This document shows positions 1-6,572 of a DNA stretch of 15,472 nucleotides, one piece after another. How positions within the stretch are numbered: the first letter of the stretch is position 1; each line of letters begins with the position of its first letter. The stretch comes from Leptofilum sp050292445 (GTDB lineage: Bacteria; Chloroflexota; Anaerolineae; Promineifilales; Promineifilaceae): the NCBI GenBank assembly GCA_050292445.1, contig JBNKLQ010000142.1:1-15472 (forward strand). The letters run 5' to 3'. The position numbers and the translations under genes are program-made. The notes beneath the pieces are model-generated. The model saw nothing but the letters and a program-made list of their open reading frames with translations. It was not told the DNA's origin and did not search any database.

Positions 1-683
1 GGGAAGATAACGCGCTGAAACGGGCCAAAACGCATCGGGGTGGCGTGGGCGTCGCTGTTGCCGACGGCCGTAATCTTTTTGCCCTGGGCCAGTAATTCAT
101 CCCACAAGGCCAGGGTGCGCGGCTCTGGTCCCACCACAAATTTTTCCGGATTAAAGGCAAGGCGAACGGCCGTTAATTTGTCGATCAGTTCAATTTCTAC
201 CGGCAGCCGCTCCAGGGCATCTACCAGGGCGTTGATAAAACTGGACATGTAGTTCCAGATTTCCAAGCCGGTAAAGCCGTCGATGGGCCAATCGTGCCAA
301 CCCAGATTGGGGTAGGGAAAAAGTCGGCAATCTTTTTCGTGGGGATGGGCTAAAAAGCAGTAGCCGCCGTGCTCATTCACGGCGTCGATGAGCTGTTGGG
401 GATTGGGGGCACAGGCTGCCAGCTCCGTTTCTACGCCATACACCAGCAAATGGCTGGCCTGGGGTTCGCGCCGCACGTTGTGAACTTCTTCACCGGTGAG
501 CAGGAGGACACGGCCGTTTTCATTCTCGTAGTAGCCTTCCACGCCTTGCACCAAAACATTGTGGTCGGTGACGATGATAAAATCTAGTCCGGCGGCGATG
601 GCGTCTTCGGCAATGTGTGCGTGCCATTTTTCCCCATCGCTGTACAGGGTGTGCATGTGCATGTTGCCAGTGAGTTCGATCAT
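1..683 (-). CDS. PHP-domain metal-dependent phosphoesterase (C-terminus beyond left edge)
   Basis: Read on the minus strand, this frame is open from an ATG at 683 to the window edge and gives 227 residues. It carries the ordered PHP metal ligands: an HxHT motif at about residues 9-12 (MHMHT), VTDHN at 38-42, GEE at 64-66, LAHPHE at 111-116 and NSDAH at 209-213. PHP proteins hydrolyse phosphoesters using a cluster of two or three metals; this one resembles stand-alone TrpH/YciV-like cytoplasmic members rather than a polymerase domain. The true substrate cannot be read from the sequence. The ATG at 683 has only a weak purine stretch before it. The frame stays open further upstream, so a longer N-terminus is possible, but the HxH motif normally lies near the start, which favours 683. 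The gene contains three ACGGCCGT sites. Its 3' end is missing. Confidence 0.88.
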   Translation of the reverse strand, partial: MIELTGNMHMHTLYSDGEKWHAHIAEDAIAAGLDFIIVTDHNVLVQGVEGYYENENGRVLLLTGEEVHNVRREPQASHLLVYGVETELAACAPNPQQLIDAVNEHGGYCFLAHPHEKDCRLFPYPNLGWHDWPIDGFTGLEIWNYMSSFINALVDALERLPVEIELIDKLTAVRLAFNPEKFVVGPEPRTLALWDELLAQGKKITAVGNSDAHATPMRFGPFQRVIF

Positions 684-882
684 AGTGGTTTCTCTGTCAT
701 CCTCTTCCCAGGGGATGGGCGGGGCAATGCTATCATTTTTAGTGCTGTTTTCCAAGTTTAGGTGGTGTTGGTTTTGAGGTAGGGATGTGAGGAACGGCCG
801 TTTACCACCACATAAGCCGATAGAATAAACAAACTTGCTTTATGAGCTTCTCCAAAAACGGCCGTTCTGCATTTTGTGCGCA

Positions 883-891
883 TGGTATACT
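883..891 (+). promoter_or_regulatory. Candidate extended -10 promoter for the NIPSNAP-like gene
   Basis: TGGTATACT is an extended -10 element (TGn followed by TATACT at 886-891). No good -35 hexamer lies at 17 bases, which is acceptable for extended -10 promoters. Transcription would start near 898 and leave a leader of about 55 bases before the ATG at 953. An AACGGCCGTT palindrome (857-866) lies just upstream. The call rests on a motif match only. Confidence 0.35.
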
Positions 892-952
892 GACCGGACA
901 CACTATTTCTCATCGTGCTCACATCGCCACAATTATTCCTAAGGAGTGGGTC

Positions 953-1255
953 ATGAAAGTCGTGGAACGGATGGTGCAAGAGATTTACGCTGGTCAGAAT
1001 GAAGCACTTGAGGAAATTGATAAACGATATGATGCCGTTGAAGGGCCGCTAGGGTTTCCTCCCAAAAAACGTTTGTGGTGTATAAGTGGACCGTACAGCG
1101 GTAATACGCTCATTATTGAGCGGGAGTGGGAGAGTTTTGCCGTCATGGAAGCCACGTATGAAAAAGCGTTCGCCAACGCAGATTTCGAAGCCCTGGGAAG
1201 GGAGGGACAAACCATTATCAAAAATAATCGCATTGAATTTTTCACGCCCGCGTAA
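953..1255 (+). CDS. Small NIPSNAP-like dimeric alpha/beta-barrel protein, hypothetical
   Basis: A 100-residue cytoplasmic protein. The start at 953 is chosen because AAGGAG (941-946) sits six bases upstream; the frame stays open to 842, but that extension lacks a ribosome site and includes the candidate promoter. The layout is an N-terminal strand (MKVVERMVQEIYAG), a helix rich in Glu and Asp, a KKRLW strand, a SGPYSGNTLIIEREW hairpin, a Met/Ala-rich helix, and a last strand ending RIEFFTPA. This pattern resembles NIPSNAP or antibiotic-monooxygenase-like ferredoxin folds that dimerise. The family assignment is by pattern memory, not by a catalytic motif, and no active-site residues can be named. 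The gene stands alone, diverges from the PHP gene, and is followed by two ACGGCCGT palindromes. Confidence 0.75.
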   Translation: MKVVERMVQEIYAGQNEALEEIDKRYDAVEGPLGFPPKKRLWCISGPYSGNTLIIEREWESFAVMEATYEKAFANADFEALGREGQTIIKNNRIEFFTPA

Positions 1256-1269
1256 CAACATGTAGAGCA

Positions 1270-1322
1270 ACGGCCGTATCTCACCACCTTGCCAGCAAAA
1301 GCAAAGCGTTGCATACGGCCGT
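1270..1322. repeat. Paired ACGGCCGT palindromes forming a 10-bp inverted repeat
   Basis: ACGGCCGTAT (1270-1279) and ATACGGCCGT (1313-1322) are reverse complements separated by 33 bases, and each core is also palindromic. The second copy lies in the 12-base perfect palindrome ATACGGCCGTAT (1313-1324). A small GCAA/TTGC hairpin lies between them. They sit 15 bases after the stop at 1255. No U-tract follows, so terminator function is uncertain. Confidence 0.5.
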
Positions 1323-1528
1323 ATTCTACCTTGTATATCACCGATTAACCTCTTCCGCTAACCCTTTTACCTTCAATCCAATATAGCAAAATTGGCACCG
1401 TTGTCCCGGTGCGAGCCGCCTATGCGCGGGTAAGAATTCTCGTAAGACAATCACTTTATGATCTCCATGCAATAATTCTGCCCGATTTTGCAATTTTCTT
1501 TACCCCATTATGGAGGATACCAATCTGG

Positions 1529-2560
1529 ATGAATGAGGCAAACATCGTTACTCCCATGTTTCATAACACAAACTTGACCCGCCTGCGGCGCTGGGCCTAT
1601 CCTGTTCTGCTCGCTATCATCATCATCACCTGGTTTGTTTATCTTACCGTTAATCAACGCTGGGACCTTTATTTAGATTACTGGCCCATGTCGCTTACGA
1701 TGTTGTTTGGCTCATTTGTTGCTGGATCAACACCTCAAGGTGGTGCGGCCGTTGCCTTTCCAGTTTTCACCAAACTTCTCCAAATCACTTCGGCCGATTC
1801 TCGAACCTTTGGCTTCATGATTCAGTCCGTTGGCATGACAATGGCTTCTGTGCTTATTTTGGCACGGGGCATTAAGATTTTACCTCGCGTTGTGCTGTGG
1901 GTAACGTTGGGCAGCGTCTTGGGGACCACGCTAGGTACCTATGTTTTTATTATGCCCGATCCGTTTCCGCGAATTTTATTTACATTGGGTGCGACGGCTT
2001 TTGGTGTGGCTCTGGTTATTTCTCGCTGGGTGCTTAAATGGGAACCGCGCAAAGAATTGCCTGGCTGGGGTCCTGGCTATCTGCTGCTGTTTGTCCTGGT
2101 GGGTGTTTTTGGCGGTATCTTCTCGGCTCAGACAGGTTCTGGAGCAGACATGATCACCTTTGTGGTGCTGACGCTGGCCTTTGGCATTGATGAAAAAATA
2201 AGTACGCCCACAACGGTGATCATCATGGGATTAAATTCGCTGGTCGGCTTTTTCTTGCACGGCGTGGTCTCGCAGGATATTGGCATCGTCTGGAATTACT
2301 GGATTGTGGCGGCACCAGTTGTGGCACTCGGTGCGCCATTGGGGGCATATGTGGTCTCTCGCGTCAGTCGGGATGTGTTAATCGTGTTTGTCCTTTTTCT
2401 TATTACTGTAGAAATGACCACAACTATTCTGCTAATCCCGTTCACTAGTTCGATGGTTACGGTGACGGCCCTTGTGTTGGGGGGGTGTGCTTTCAGCTTT
2501 TTTGTAATGCTCTATTTCCGTCAAAAGCGAGTGGCTCTACTGACTGCTTCTACTGACTAA
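1529..2560 (+). CDS. TauE/SafE family membrane protein (putative anion/sulfite exporter)
   Basis: A 343-residue polytopic inner-membrane protein. It has about eight hydrophobic segments, the first near residues 20-38 and the last near the C-terminus, with two internally similar halves: a GSFVAGSTPQGGAAVAFPVF region at about 62-80 and a GGIFSAQTGSGADMITFVV region at about 196-214. The paired glycine-rich re-entrant segments are characteristic of TauE/SafE/YfcA (DUF81) transporters, which export sulfite, sulfoacetate or related anions. The actual substrate is unknown. The start is uncertain: ATG 1529 has GGAGG at 1512-1516 (12 bases away, long), and the frame remains open to 1409. The ATG at 1556 is an alternative. 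No sulfur-metabolism gene is adjacent. Unlike most neighbours, the gene contains no ACGGCCGT copy, only the near-miss GCGGCCGTT around 1745. Confidence 0.85.
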   Translation: MNEANIVTPMFHNTNLTRLRRWAYPVLLAIIIITWFVYLTVNQRWDLYLDYWPMSLTMLFGSFVAGSTPQGGAAVAFPVFTKLLQITSADSRTFGFMIQSVGMTMASVLILARGIKILPRVVLWVTLGSVLGTTLGTYVFIMPDPFPRILFTLGATAFGVALVISRWVLKWEPRKELPGWGPGYLLLFVLVGVFGGIFSAQTGSGADMITFVVLTLAFGIDEKISTPTTVIIMGLNSLVGFFLHGVVSQDIGIVWNYWIVAAPVVALGAPLGAYVVSRVSRDVLIVFVLFLITVEMTTTILLIPFTSSMVTVTALVLGGCAFSFFVMLYFRQKRVALLTASTD

Positions 2561-2575
2561 CTTTTTGCACGTTGT

Positions 2576-2604
2576 CCCTACCCTTTCCTCAGGGAAGGGT
2601 AGGG
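2576..2604 (+). terminator. Candidate hairpin terminator after the TauE/SafE gene
   Basis: CCCTACCCTTTCC and GGGAAGGGTAGGG form a 13-bp stem with one G:U pair and a TCA loop, 16 bases after the stop at 2560. It is very stable but has no downstream T-run, so it may instead be a transcript-stabilising hairpin. Confidence 0.45.
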
Positions 2605-3027
2605 CAATTAGCGACTCACCTTCTCCCGTTCCTCTCCACCGCTAGCCACATAGTCACAAACCAAAAGTACCCTCTGATTAAGCCAAGAATTATTATAAAA
2701 TCATGGTGACCTTTGAAGTTCCATCATTTATTTCGTTTTGCCGGAAGCGTTATCCCTGCCCGACGTGCTTGTCACCTCGGGATGTTAGGGAGAGCCAAAG
2801 ATGCGTATTGCTGGATTATGGCAGCTTGTGATTGAGAGATAGGCGTTTCGCCAGAAAGTAAGGTTAAATTAACAGGGTGTTTTGTCAGATGGGTGGAGCG
2901 ATTATCGAATAACTTTTTAAAGCAACGCCCATTTTCCTATTCACAACTTGTCCAAACTTTACTATTGTTTATTAATGATATGCCATCGTTCTTAAATGCC
3001 ATCAGTCAAAAGTCAAGAGGTTCCGGC
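2605..3027. other. Intergenic region, no confident gene
   Basis: About 420 bases between the TauE hairpin and the chosen Nudix start. It contains an AT-rich TATAAAA stretch at 2694-2700 without a convincing -35. A 13-codon reading frame beginning near 2801 follows a weak purine run. From 2893 (GTG) the Nudix frame is already open, so the second half may be coding. I see no RNA gene or strong repeat. Confidence 0.5.
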
Positions 3028-3570
3028 ATGGTTATCGGTTGGGAAAATTCCTTTTGGGATTGGTTAAGAAAAATGAAAATATTCCCAGGGCGTTTAACGC
3101 AGCGGGCGGCCTTTGCCCTTATAACAACCGAATATGAAAACGGCCGTTACTATTTGCTCCAGTGGAATCCTAAATGGGATTGTTATAATTTCATCGGTGG
3201 TAAGGTGGACAATGATTCTGGAGATAACAACGACCTTGCTCGGGTTATTCGCCGGGAAATTGCAGAGGAAATTGGCATCGGCAATCTGGGGGAAATTTTC
3301 GAAGAACGGGAAATTGAACAGATTCATTTGTGGCAATTCTCGAAGCGCGAAAAACGGTATAAATCGTACCAGTTTGCGATTTTTAGAATTCAACTCTTTC
3401 CCGATCTGCCTGTGGACCGACAAAAGATGAAGCGGGCTTTGCGCTGGCTTTCTACGAAGCATAATAACATCTATGTCTCCAGCGAGGAAATTAATAAGTT
3501 AAAGACGAACTGTGGCAAGCCAATTTCGCGAACTGTGCTACGTATTTTGACGCGATTGGGTGAGATTTAG
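3028..3570 (+). CDS. Nudix hydrolase with an altered Nudix box
   Basis: A 180-residue protein from ATG 3028, chosen because AAGAGG (3015-3020) lies seven bases upstream. The frame is open from a GTG at 2893 that lacks a ribosome site, and ATG 3073 is a further alternative. Nudix enzymes hydrolyse nucleoside diphosphates linked to another moiety, using a metal held by the Nudix helix. The sequence shows GGKVDN (57-62) and the diagnostic REIAEEIGI (76-84), supplying the catalytic Arg and Glu residues. The segment between them is about four residues longer than the consensus, and the expected first Glu is replaced by an Asn/Asp cluster. A strand with ENGRYYLLQWNPKW precedes the box, as in MutT/ADP-ribose-type members. 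The substrate cannot be predicted. No operon partner is apparent; one AACGGCCGTT (3139-3148) encodes the NGR of that strand. Confidence 0.82.
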   Translation: MVIGWENSFWDWLRKMKIFPGRLTQRAAFALITTEYENGRYYLLQWNPKWDCYNFIGGKVDNDSGDNNDLARVIRREIAEEIGIGNLGEIFEEREIEQIHLWQFSKREKRYKSYQFAIFRIQLFPDLPVDRQKMKRALRWLSTKHNNIYVSSEEINKLKTNCGKPISRTVLRILTRLGEI

Positions 3571-3625
3571 TGTGCAACTATTGGCTGATTCCCTGTTGGT
3601 TAGGGGCGGTTAAGAGAAGAAATTC

Positions 3626-3681
3626 ACTTTAGTTAGGATCTGCTCTCTACTTTAGCTCTTCATGGCGAAAGGGACTAAAGT
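3626..3681. repeat. Short direct and inverted ACTTTAG repeats
   Basis: ACTTTAG occurs at 3626-3632 and 3649-3655, and its complement CTAAAGT at 3675-3681. The last lies in GGACTAAAGTCC, a 5-bp inverted repeat around AA. The arms at 3649 and 3675 can pair across a 19-base loop. The cluster lies between the Nudix gene and the pilin. It may be a short dispersed repeat or a weak terminator; there is no U-tract. Confidence 0.35.
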
Positions 3682-3800
3682 CCTCTTGTAAATAGATGAG
3701 TAATTGTGCTGTTATAAGCCCTGTAAGATTTGTGTGTTTCGATGGGCATTATTTATAACCACACCTTATCTTTACCCATTTATTATTATGAGAGGACATC

Positions 3801-3953
3801 ATGTTATTTTTAAGCAAGGAAGGGCAACAAGGACAAGGGTTGATGGAATATGCCCTTGTTCTGGCTCTGGTAGCCGTGGTGGTGATTGCCATCATCACGC
3901 TGGTAGGGCCTCAGATTGGCAACATGTATAGTCGAATCACCCACGGCTGGTAA
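3801..3953 (+). CDS. Flp/Fap-type (class IVb) pilin
   Basis: A 50-residue prepilin. The short leader MLFLSKEGQQG is followed by QGLMEYALVLALVAVVVIAI, giving a prepilin-peptidase site G11/Q12 with the invariant Glu at +5 (E16) and Tyr at +6 (Y17), then a single hydrophobic helix to about residue 36 and a short polar tail ending HGW. Flp pilins are processed by a TadV/CpaA-type peptidase and assembled by the Tad machinery into thin adhesive fibres. ATG 3801 is supported by AGAGGA at 3791-3796. No tad/cpa genes lie nearby, so this is an isolated pilin locus; a strong terminator follows 30 bases later, indicating a short monocistronic message. Length and motif are typical for the family, and the call is firm despite the size. 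Confidence 0.93.
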   Translation: MLFLSKEGQQGQGLMEYALVLALVAVVVIAIITLVGPQIGNMYSRITHGW

Positions 3954-3983
3954 TGATCTCAGGACCAGCCTCACGGTAGCCTC

Positions 3984-4016
3984 AAAAGGACGCTCTTTAA
4001 CAAGGGCGTCTTTTTT
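3984..4016 (+). terminator. Intrinsic terminator of the pilin gene
   Basis: AAAAGGACGCTC pairs with GGGCGTCTTTTTT around the loop TTTAACAA; the stem contains G:U pairs and ends in a run of six T (4011-4016). It lies 30 bases past the pilin stop. Confidence 0.88.
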
Positions 4017-4036
4017 GTTTAGAGCCATTTGCTTTG

Positions 4037-4045
4037 TGTTATAAT
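4037..4045 (+). promoter_or_regulatory. Extended -10 promoter, probably leaderless start
   Basis: TGTTATAAT combines TGn with a perfect TATAAT (4040-4045). A weak -35 TTGTTT lies at 4015-4020 with a 19-base spacer. Initiation would fall near 4051-4053, only a few bases before the ATG at 4056, and no Shine-Dalgarno precedes that ATG. The message is therefore probably leaderless. Confidence 0.55.
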
Positions 4046-4055
4046 CCCCGCCATT

Positions 4056-4619
4056 ATGAATTTGCCAACCCTTGAAACGCTTGTTTCTTATCTGACAATT
4101 GTGGCTGCTATCATGGGAGCCTTGTTAGCGGCCTTGTGGCTGAGCCTGATTATTTGGGCGTTTCGGGATATGCGGGCCCGTTCACGTGACCCGTTTGCCC
4201 AACTGCTGGCCGCACTGCTAGTGGCGGCCTTGCCGGTGGTGGGCATTGTCATCTACTTCATCTTGCGTCCGCCAGAAACGTTGGCCGAGGCGTATGAGCG
4301 TGCTTTGGAGGAAGAAGCCCTGCTGCAAGAGATTGAAGAACGGCCGCATTGCCCTGGCTGTTCTCGGGTGATCGATGGTAAATGGCTGCTTTGCCCCCAC
4401 TGCCATACCCGTTTGAAGAAAGCTTGCCCCGACTGTAATTCATTGCTAGAGCTACAATGGAATTTGTGCCCGTTCTGTGGCAACCATGCGGTAGATCCCT
4501 ACAGGGCGACAACGGTAGAGTCGGCCGTTCCTGCGCCAGAACCATTACCTGAACCAGAAGAGCCCATTGCTGACGAGACTGCCGATAGCGCATTGCCCGC
4601 AGCAGAGGATCGTTTGTAA
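4056..4619 (+). CDS. Two-helix membrane protein with double zinc ribbon
   Basis: A 187-residue protein. Hydrophobic segments at about 10-36 and 48-70 are separated by a basic loop (RDMRARSRD). A Glu-rich, probably helical, stretch at 74-96 comes next, followed by four CPxC knuckles at C99/C102, C113/C116, C124/C127 and C138/C141, enough for two zinc ribbons, and then a Pro/Glu-rich acidic tail. By the positive-inside rule the ribbon most likely faces the cytoplasm. Such domains mediate protein or nucleic-acid contacts; no enzymatic motif is present and the role is unknown. The start at 4056 is set by the promoter position; the longer open frame from 4029 would run through the -10 element. The ABC pair follows after 72 bases and an inverted repeat, so a functional link is possible but unproven. 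Confidence 0.85.
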   Translation: MNLPTLETLVSYLTIVAAIMGALLAALWLSLIIWAFRDMRARSRDPFAQLLAALLVAALPVVGIVIYFILRPPETLAEAYERALEEEALLQEIEERPHCPGCSRVIDGKWLLCPHCHTRLKKACPDCNSLLELQWNLCPFCGNHAVDPYRATTVESAVPAPEPLPEPEEPIADETADSALPAAEDRL

Positions 4620-4632
4620 GTGAGTAGTTACG

Positions 4633-4670
4633 TCATTGCGTAATTGAGGTTGATAATAATTACGCAATGA
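4633..4670. repeat. 13-bp perfect inverted repeat between zinc-ribbon and ABC genes
   Basis: TCATTGCGTAATT (4633-4645) and AATTACGCAATGA (4658-4670) are exact reverse complements around a 12-base loop, extendable by a G:U and a C:G pair. It lies 13 bases after the stop at 4619 and 21 before the ATG at 4692. No T-run follows. It could be an operator for a dimeric regulator, an attenuating hairpin, or an mRNA-processing element. Confidence 0.7.
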
Positions 4671-4691
4671 TGGTCTTGCCAAAAAGTCGCT

Positions 4692-5609
4692 ATGCCGGAC
4701 TCAACTGTTATTCGTTTAGACACTATAAGTAAAACCCTTGGCCGTGGTAAAAAGCGGGTGGAAGCTGTGCATCAGCTCAGTTTAAATGTGGAGGCTGGCC
4801 AGGTTTTTGGCTTTTTGGGACCCAACGGCGCAGGCAAAAGCACGACCATTCGCATGATGATGGATTTAATACGGCCGTCTCGTGGCGAGGTTTATTTATA
4901 CGGCCGTCCCGTTAAGGGCAATTACCAACTGATGCGCCGGATTGGTGCCCTGGTAGAAGGGGCTGCTTTTTATAACTTCCTTACTGGTCGCAAAAACTTA
5001 GAAATTCTGGCCCGGACTGCCGACTGCTACGATCCAGCCCGGATTCAGCGTTTACTCAAGCAAGTGGGTATGGTTGATGCTGCCGACCGTAAGGTGCAGG
5101 GTTACTCTACCGGCATGAAGCAGCGTTTGGGTCTGGCTGCGGCGCTGCTTAATGATCCAGATCTGGTGGTTTTGGATGAACCAACCAATGGGCTGGACCC
5201 TGCCGGTATTCAGGATGTGCGCCATTTTGTGCGAGATTTGGTGGAAAAGCAGGATAAGACGGTCTTTTTATCGAGCCATTTGCTCAGCGAAGTAGAGCAG
5301 GTGTGTGATCAGGTGGCCATCATCAATAACGGCCGTCTGGTGCAAACAGGTAACGTGGCCGAATTGCTTTCGGCACAGTCGATTATTCGGCTGGAGGTGA
5401 CACCAGTGGATCGTTCGTTGGGGTTACTGCTGCCCAAGTGGCCGACAGTGGCGAACGGCCGTTGGCTGGAAGTGCAGGCCGCACGAGATGATGTGCCCAA
5501 AATTGTGCAGCAGCTTGTTGCTGCTGAGGTGCAGATTTTCCAGGTGGCGGTACAGAAGCAAAGTTTGGAAGCGCTATTTTTAGCAGCAACGGGGGATGCA
5601 AATGCGTAG
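4692..5609 (+). CDS. ABC transporter ATP-binding protein (BcrA/CcmA-type exporter subunit)
   Basis: A 305-residue cytoplasmic nucleotide-binding subunit. It shows Walker A GPNGAGKST (43-51), a signature motif YSTGMKQ (138-144), Walker B LVVLDE (158-163) with PTNGLDPAG after it, and an H-loop SSHLLSE with His196. The C-terminal 80 residues form a second, less conserved domain typical of BcrA/NatA-like exporters. All catalytic residues are present. It energises the permease encoded immediately downstream, whose start lies inside this gene's last codons, so the two form a complete exporter operon. The substrate is unknown; relatives export peptides antibiotics, lipids or sodium. The ATG at 4692 has no strong ribosome site, and the inverted repeat upstream may matter for expression. 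Four ACGGCCGT copies lie inside. Confidence 0.93.
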   Translation: MPDSTVIRLDTISKTLGRGKKRVEAVHQLSLNVEAGQVFGFLGPNGAGKSTTIRMMMDLIRPSRGEVYLYGRPVKGNYQLMRRIGALVEGAAFYNFLTGRKNLEILARTADCYDPARIQRLLKQVGMVDAADRKVQGYSTGMKQRLGLAAALLNDPDLVVLDEPTNGLDPAGIQDVRHFVRDLVEKQDKTVFLSSHLLSEVEQVCDQVAIINNGRLVQTGNVAELLSAQSIIRLEVTPVDRSLGLLLPKWPTVANGRWLEVQAARDDVPKIVQQLVAAEVQIFQVAVQKQSLEALFLAATGDANA

Positions 5610-6489
5610 CGCCTTGGGAGCTGAGTGGCGCAAATTATTGGGCCACACAAAAGCATTTTCCTTCCTGGTGTTGATTTTTCCAGTTGGCGCGCTGGTCATC
5701 ACGCTGGCGATAGACATTTTGCCCGGCCTGCTTATTCCTGACGTGCGGGAGTTCAACGCCGCCCGCGCGCGCACCTGGACCGATGATTTGGTGATGGTTT
5801 GGACGCTGCTAGCGGGTTTTCCGGGCGGCACATTTTTACAGATGCCTTTTATCGCTTTTATTGCTGTTGCTTTTGCCGGTGAGTATCAGTGGGGAACCTG
5901 GAAAAATATTTTGCCAGGACAATCTCGCACAGTGTTGGTTTTAGCCAAATTTATTGTGTTGATTACGTTGATCTTGCTGGCGCTTCTGGCAACGTCTTTG
6001 ATTTTGACGGGCGGCAACTGGCTTTCTTCCATTTTGTTCCATTCATCCTATGGGCCACCCCTGGCGGAGGTCGATTTTGCTACATATTTGCCGGAATATT
6101 TTGCGCAAATTTTGGTGACGTTTGCCAGTTTGGTCATTTCGGCGGCCACGGCGGCGCTCATTGCCATGTACAGCCGATCGGTGATGGCCAGCGTGCTGCT
6201 GACGGTTGGGGTAGGCATTGTGGAATTTGCCTCGGTTTTGCTGCTGCTTCTGGTGGGCAATATTTTGGGTCGGCCAAACTTGGTTAACATTTTTGTGGCA
6301 ACGCCTTCTTATAATCTGGAAAACATTCGGAGCTGGATTTTGGAGGGTGTGGGGTCGAATGTAGGGGGGATGCCGGGATTTACGGCCGTTCAACCGCTCC
6401 CCGTTTCCATTTTAATTGTGGTTGGTTGGTTGGTGGGCCTTTTGGTGGCAACGGCGGTTTTGTTTAATCGTCAAGACATCAACAGTTAA
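5596..6489 (+). CDS. ABC-2 type transporter permease
   Basis: A 297-residue integral membrane partner of the preceding ATPase. A short cytoplasmic N-terminus (SALGAEWRKLLGHTKAF, the usual ABC-2 coupling start) leads into about six hydrophobic segments: near 16-40, 72-92, 110-138, 170-195, 198-220 and the C-terminal 268-290. A short soluble stretch rich in Asp and Arg lies after segment one. The gene overlaps the ATPase gene by 14 bases, a sign of translational coupling. ATG 5596 is the first start; the in-frame ATG at 5602 has GGGGG six bases before it and may be the one used. One ACGGCCGTT lies near the end. Substrate not predictable. Confidence 0.9.
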   Translation: MQMRSALGAEWRKLLGHTKAFSFLVLIFPVGALVITLAIDILPGLLIPDVREFNAARARTWTDDLVMVWTLLAGFPGGTFLQMPFIAFIAVAFAGEYQWGTWKNILPGQSRTVLVLAKFIVLITLILLALLATSLILTGGNWLSSILFHSSYGPPLAEVDFATYLPEYFAQILVTFASLVISAATAALIAMYSRSVMASVLLTVGVGIVEFASVLLLLLVGNILGRPNLVNIFVATPSYNLENIRSWILEGVGSNVGGMPGFTAVQPLPVSILIVVGWLVGLLVATAVLFNRQDINS

Positions 6490-6515
6490 GTACTGATTAA
6501 TTTGCCAATAGATGC

Positions 6516-6559
6516 AAAAACAAGTCCCCGGCAATAGCTAAAACGTTGCCGGGGACTTG
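6516..6559 (-). terminator. Intrinsic terminator of the ELW-repeat gene
   Basis: CAAGTCCCCGGCAA (6521-6534) and TTGCCGGGGACTTG (6546-6559) form a perfect 14-bp stem with an 11-base loop. On the minus strand it is followed by TTTTTGC (6520 to 6514), so it terminates the minus-strand gene whose stop is at 6573. On the plus strand it follows the permease stop by 31 bases but lacks a T-run; it may work both ways between the convergent genes. Confidence 0.88.
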
Positions 6560-6572
6560 CTGCTAAACTCGT

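Noticed and set aside
842..952. N-terminal extension of the 953 gene
   Set aside because: It runs through a candidate promoter and has no ribosome site, whereas ATG 953 has AAGGAG at good spacing.
994..1341. Minus-strand frame of 115 codons opposite the NIPSNAP-like gene
   Set aside because: No recognisable domain and no start signal; it is the antisense shadow of a better-supported gene.
2801..2842. Thirteen-codon frame after a purine-rich site
   Set aside because: Too short to judge, no stall motif or attenuator nearby.
3704..3931. 75-codon plus-strand frame overlapping the pilin
   Set aside because: The pilin frame carries a full prepilin motif and ribosome site; this one has Cys- and Arg-rich low-quality sequence.
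4258..4593. Minus-strand frame opposite the zinc-ribbon gene
   Set aside because: It arises from the complement of coding sequence and shows no domain or start signal.
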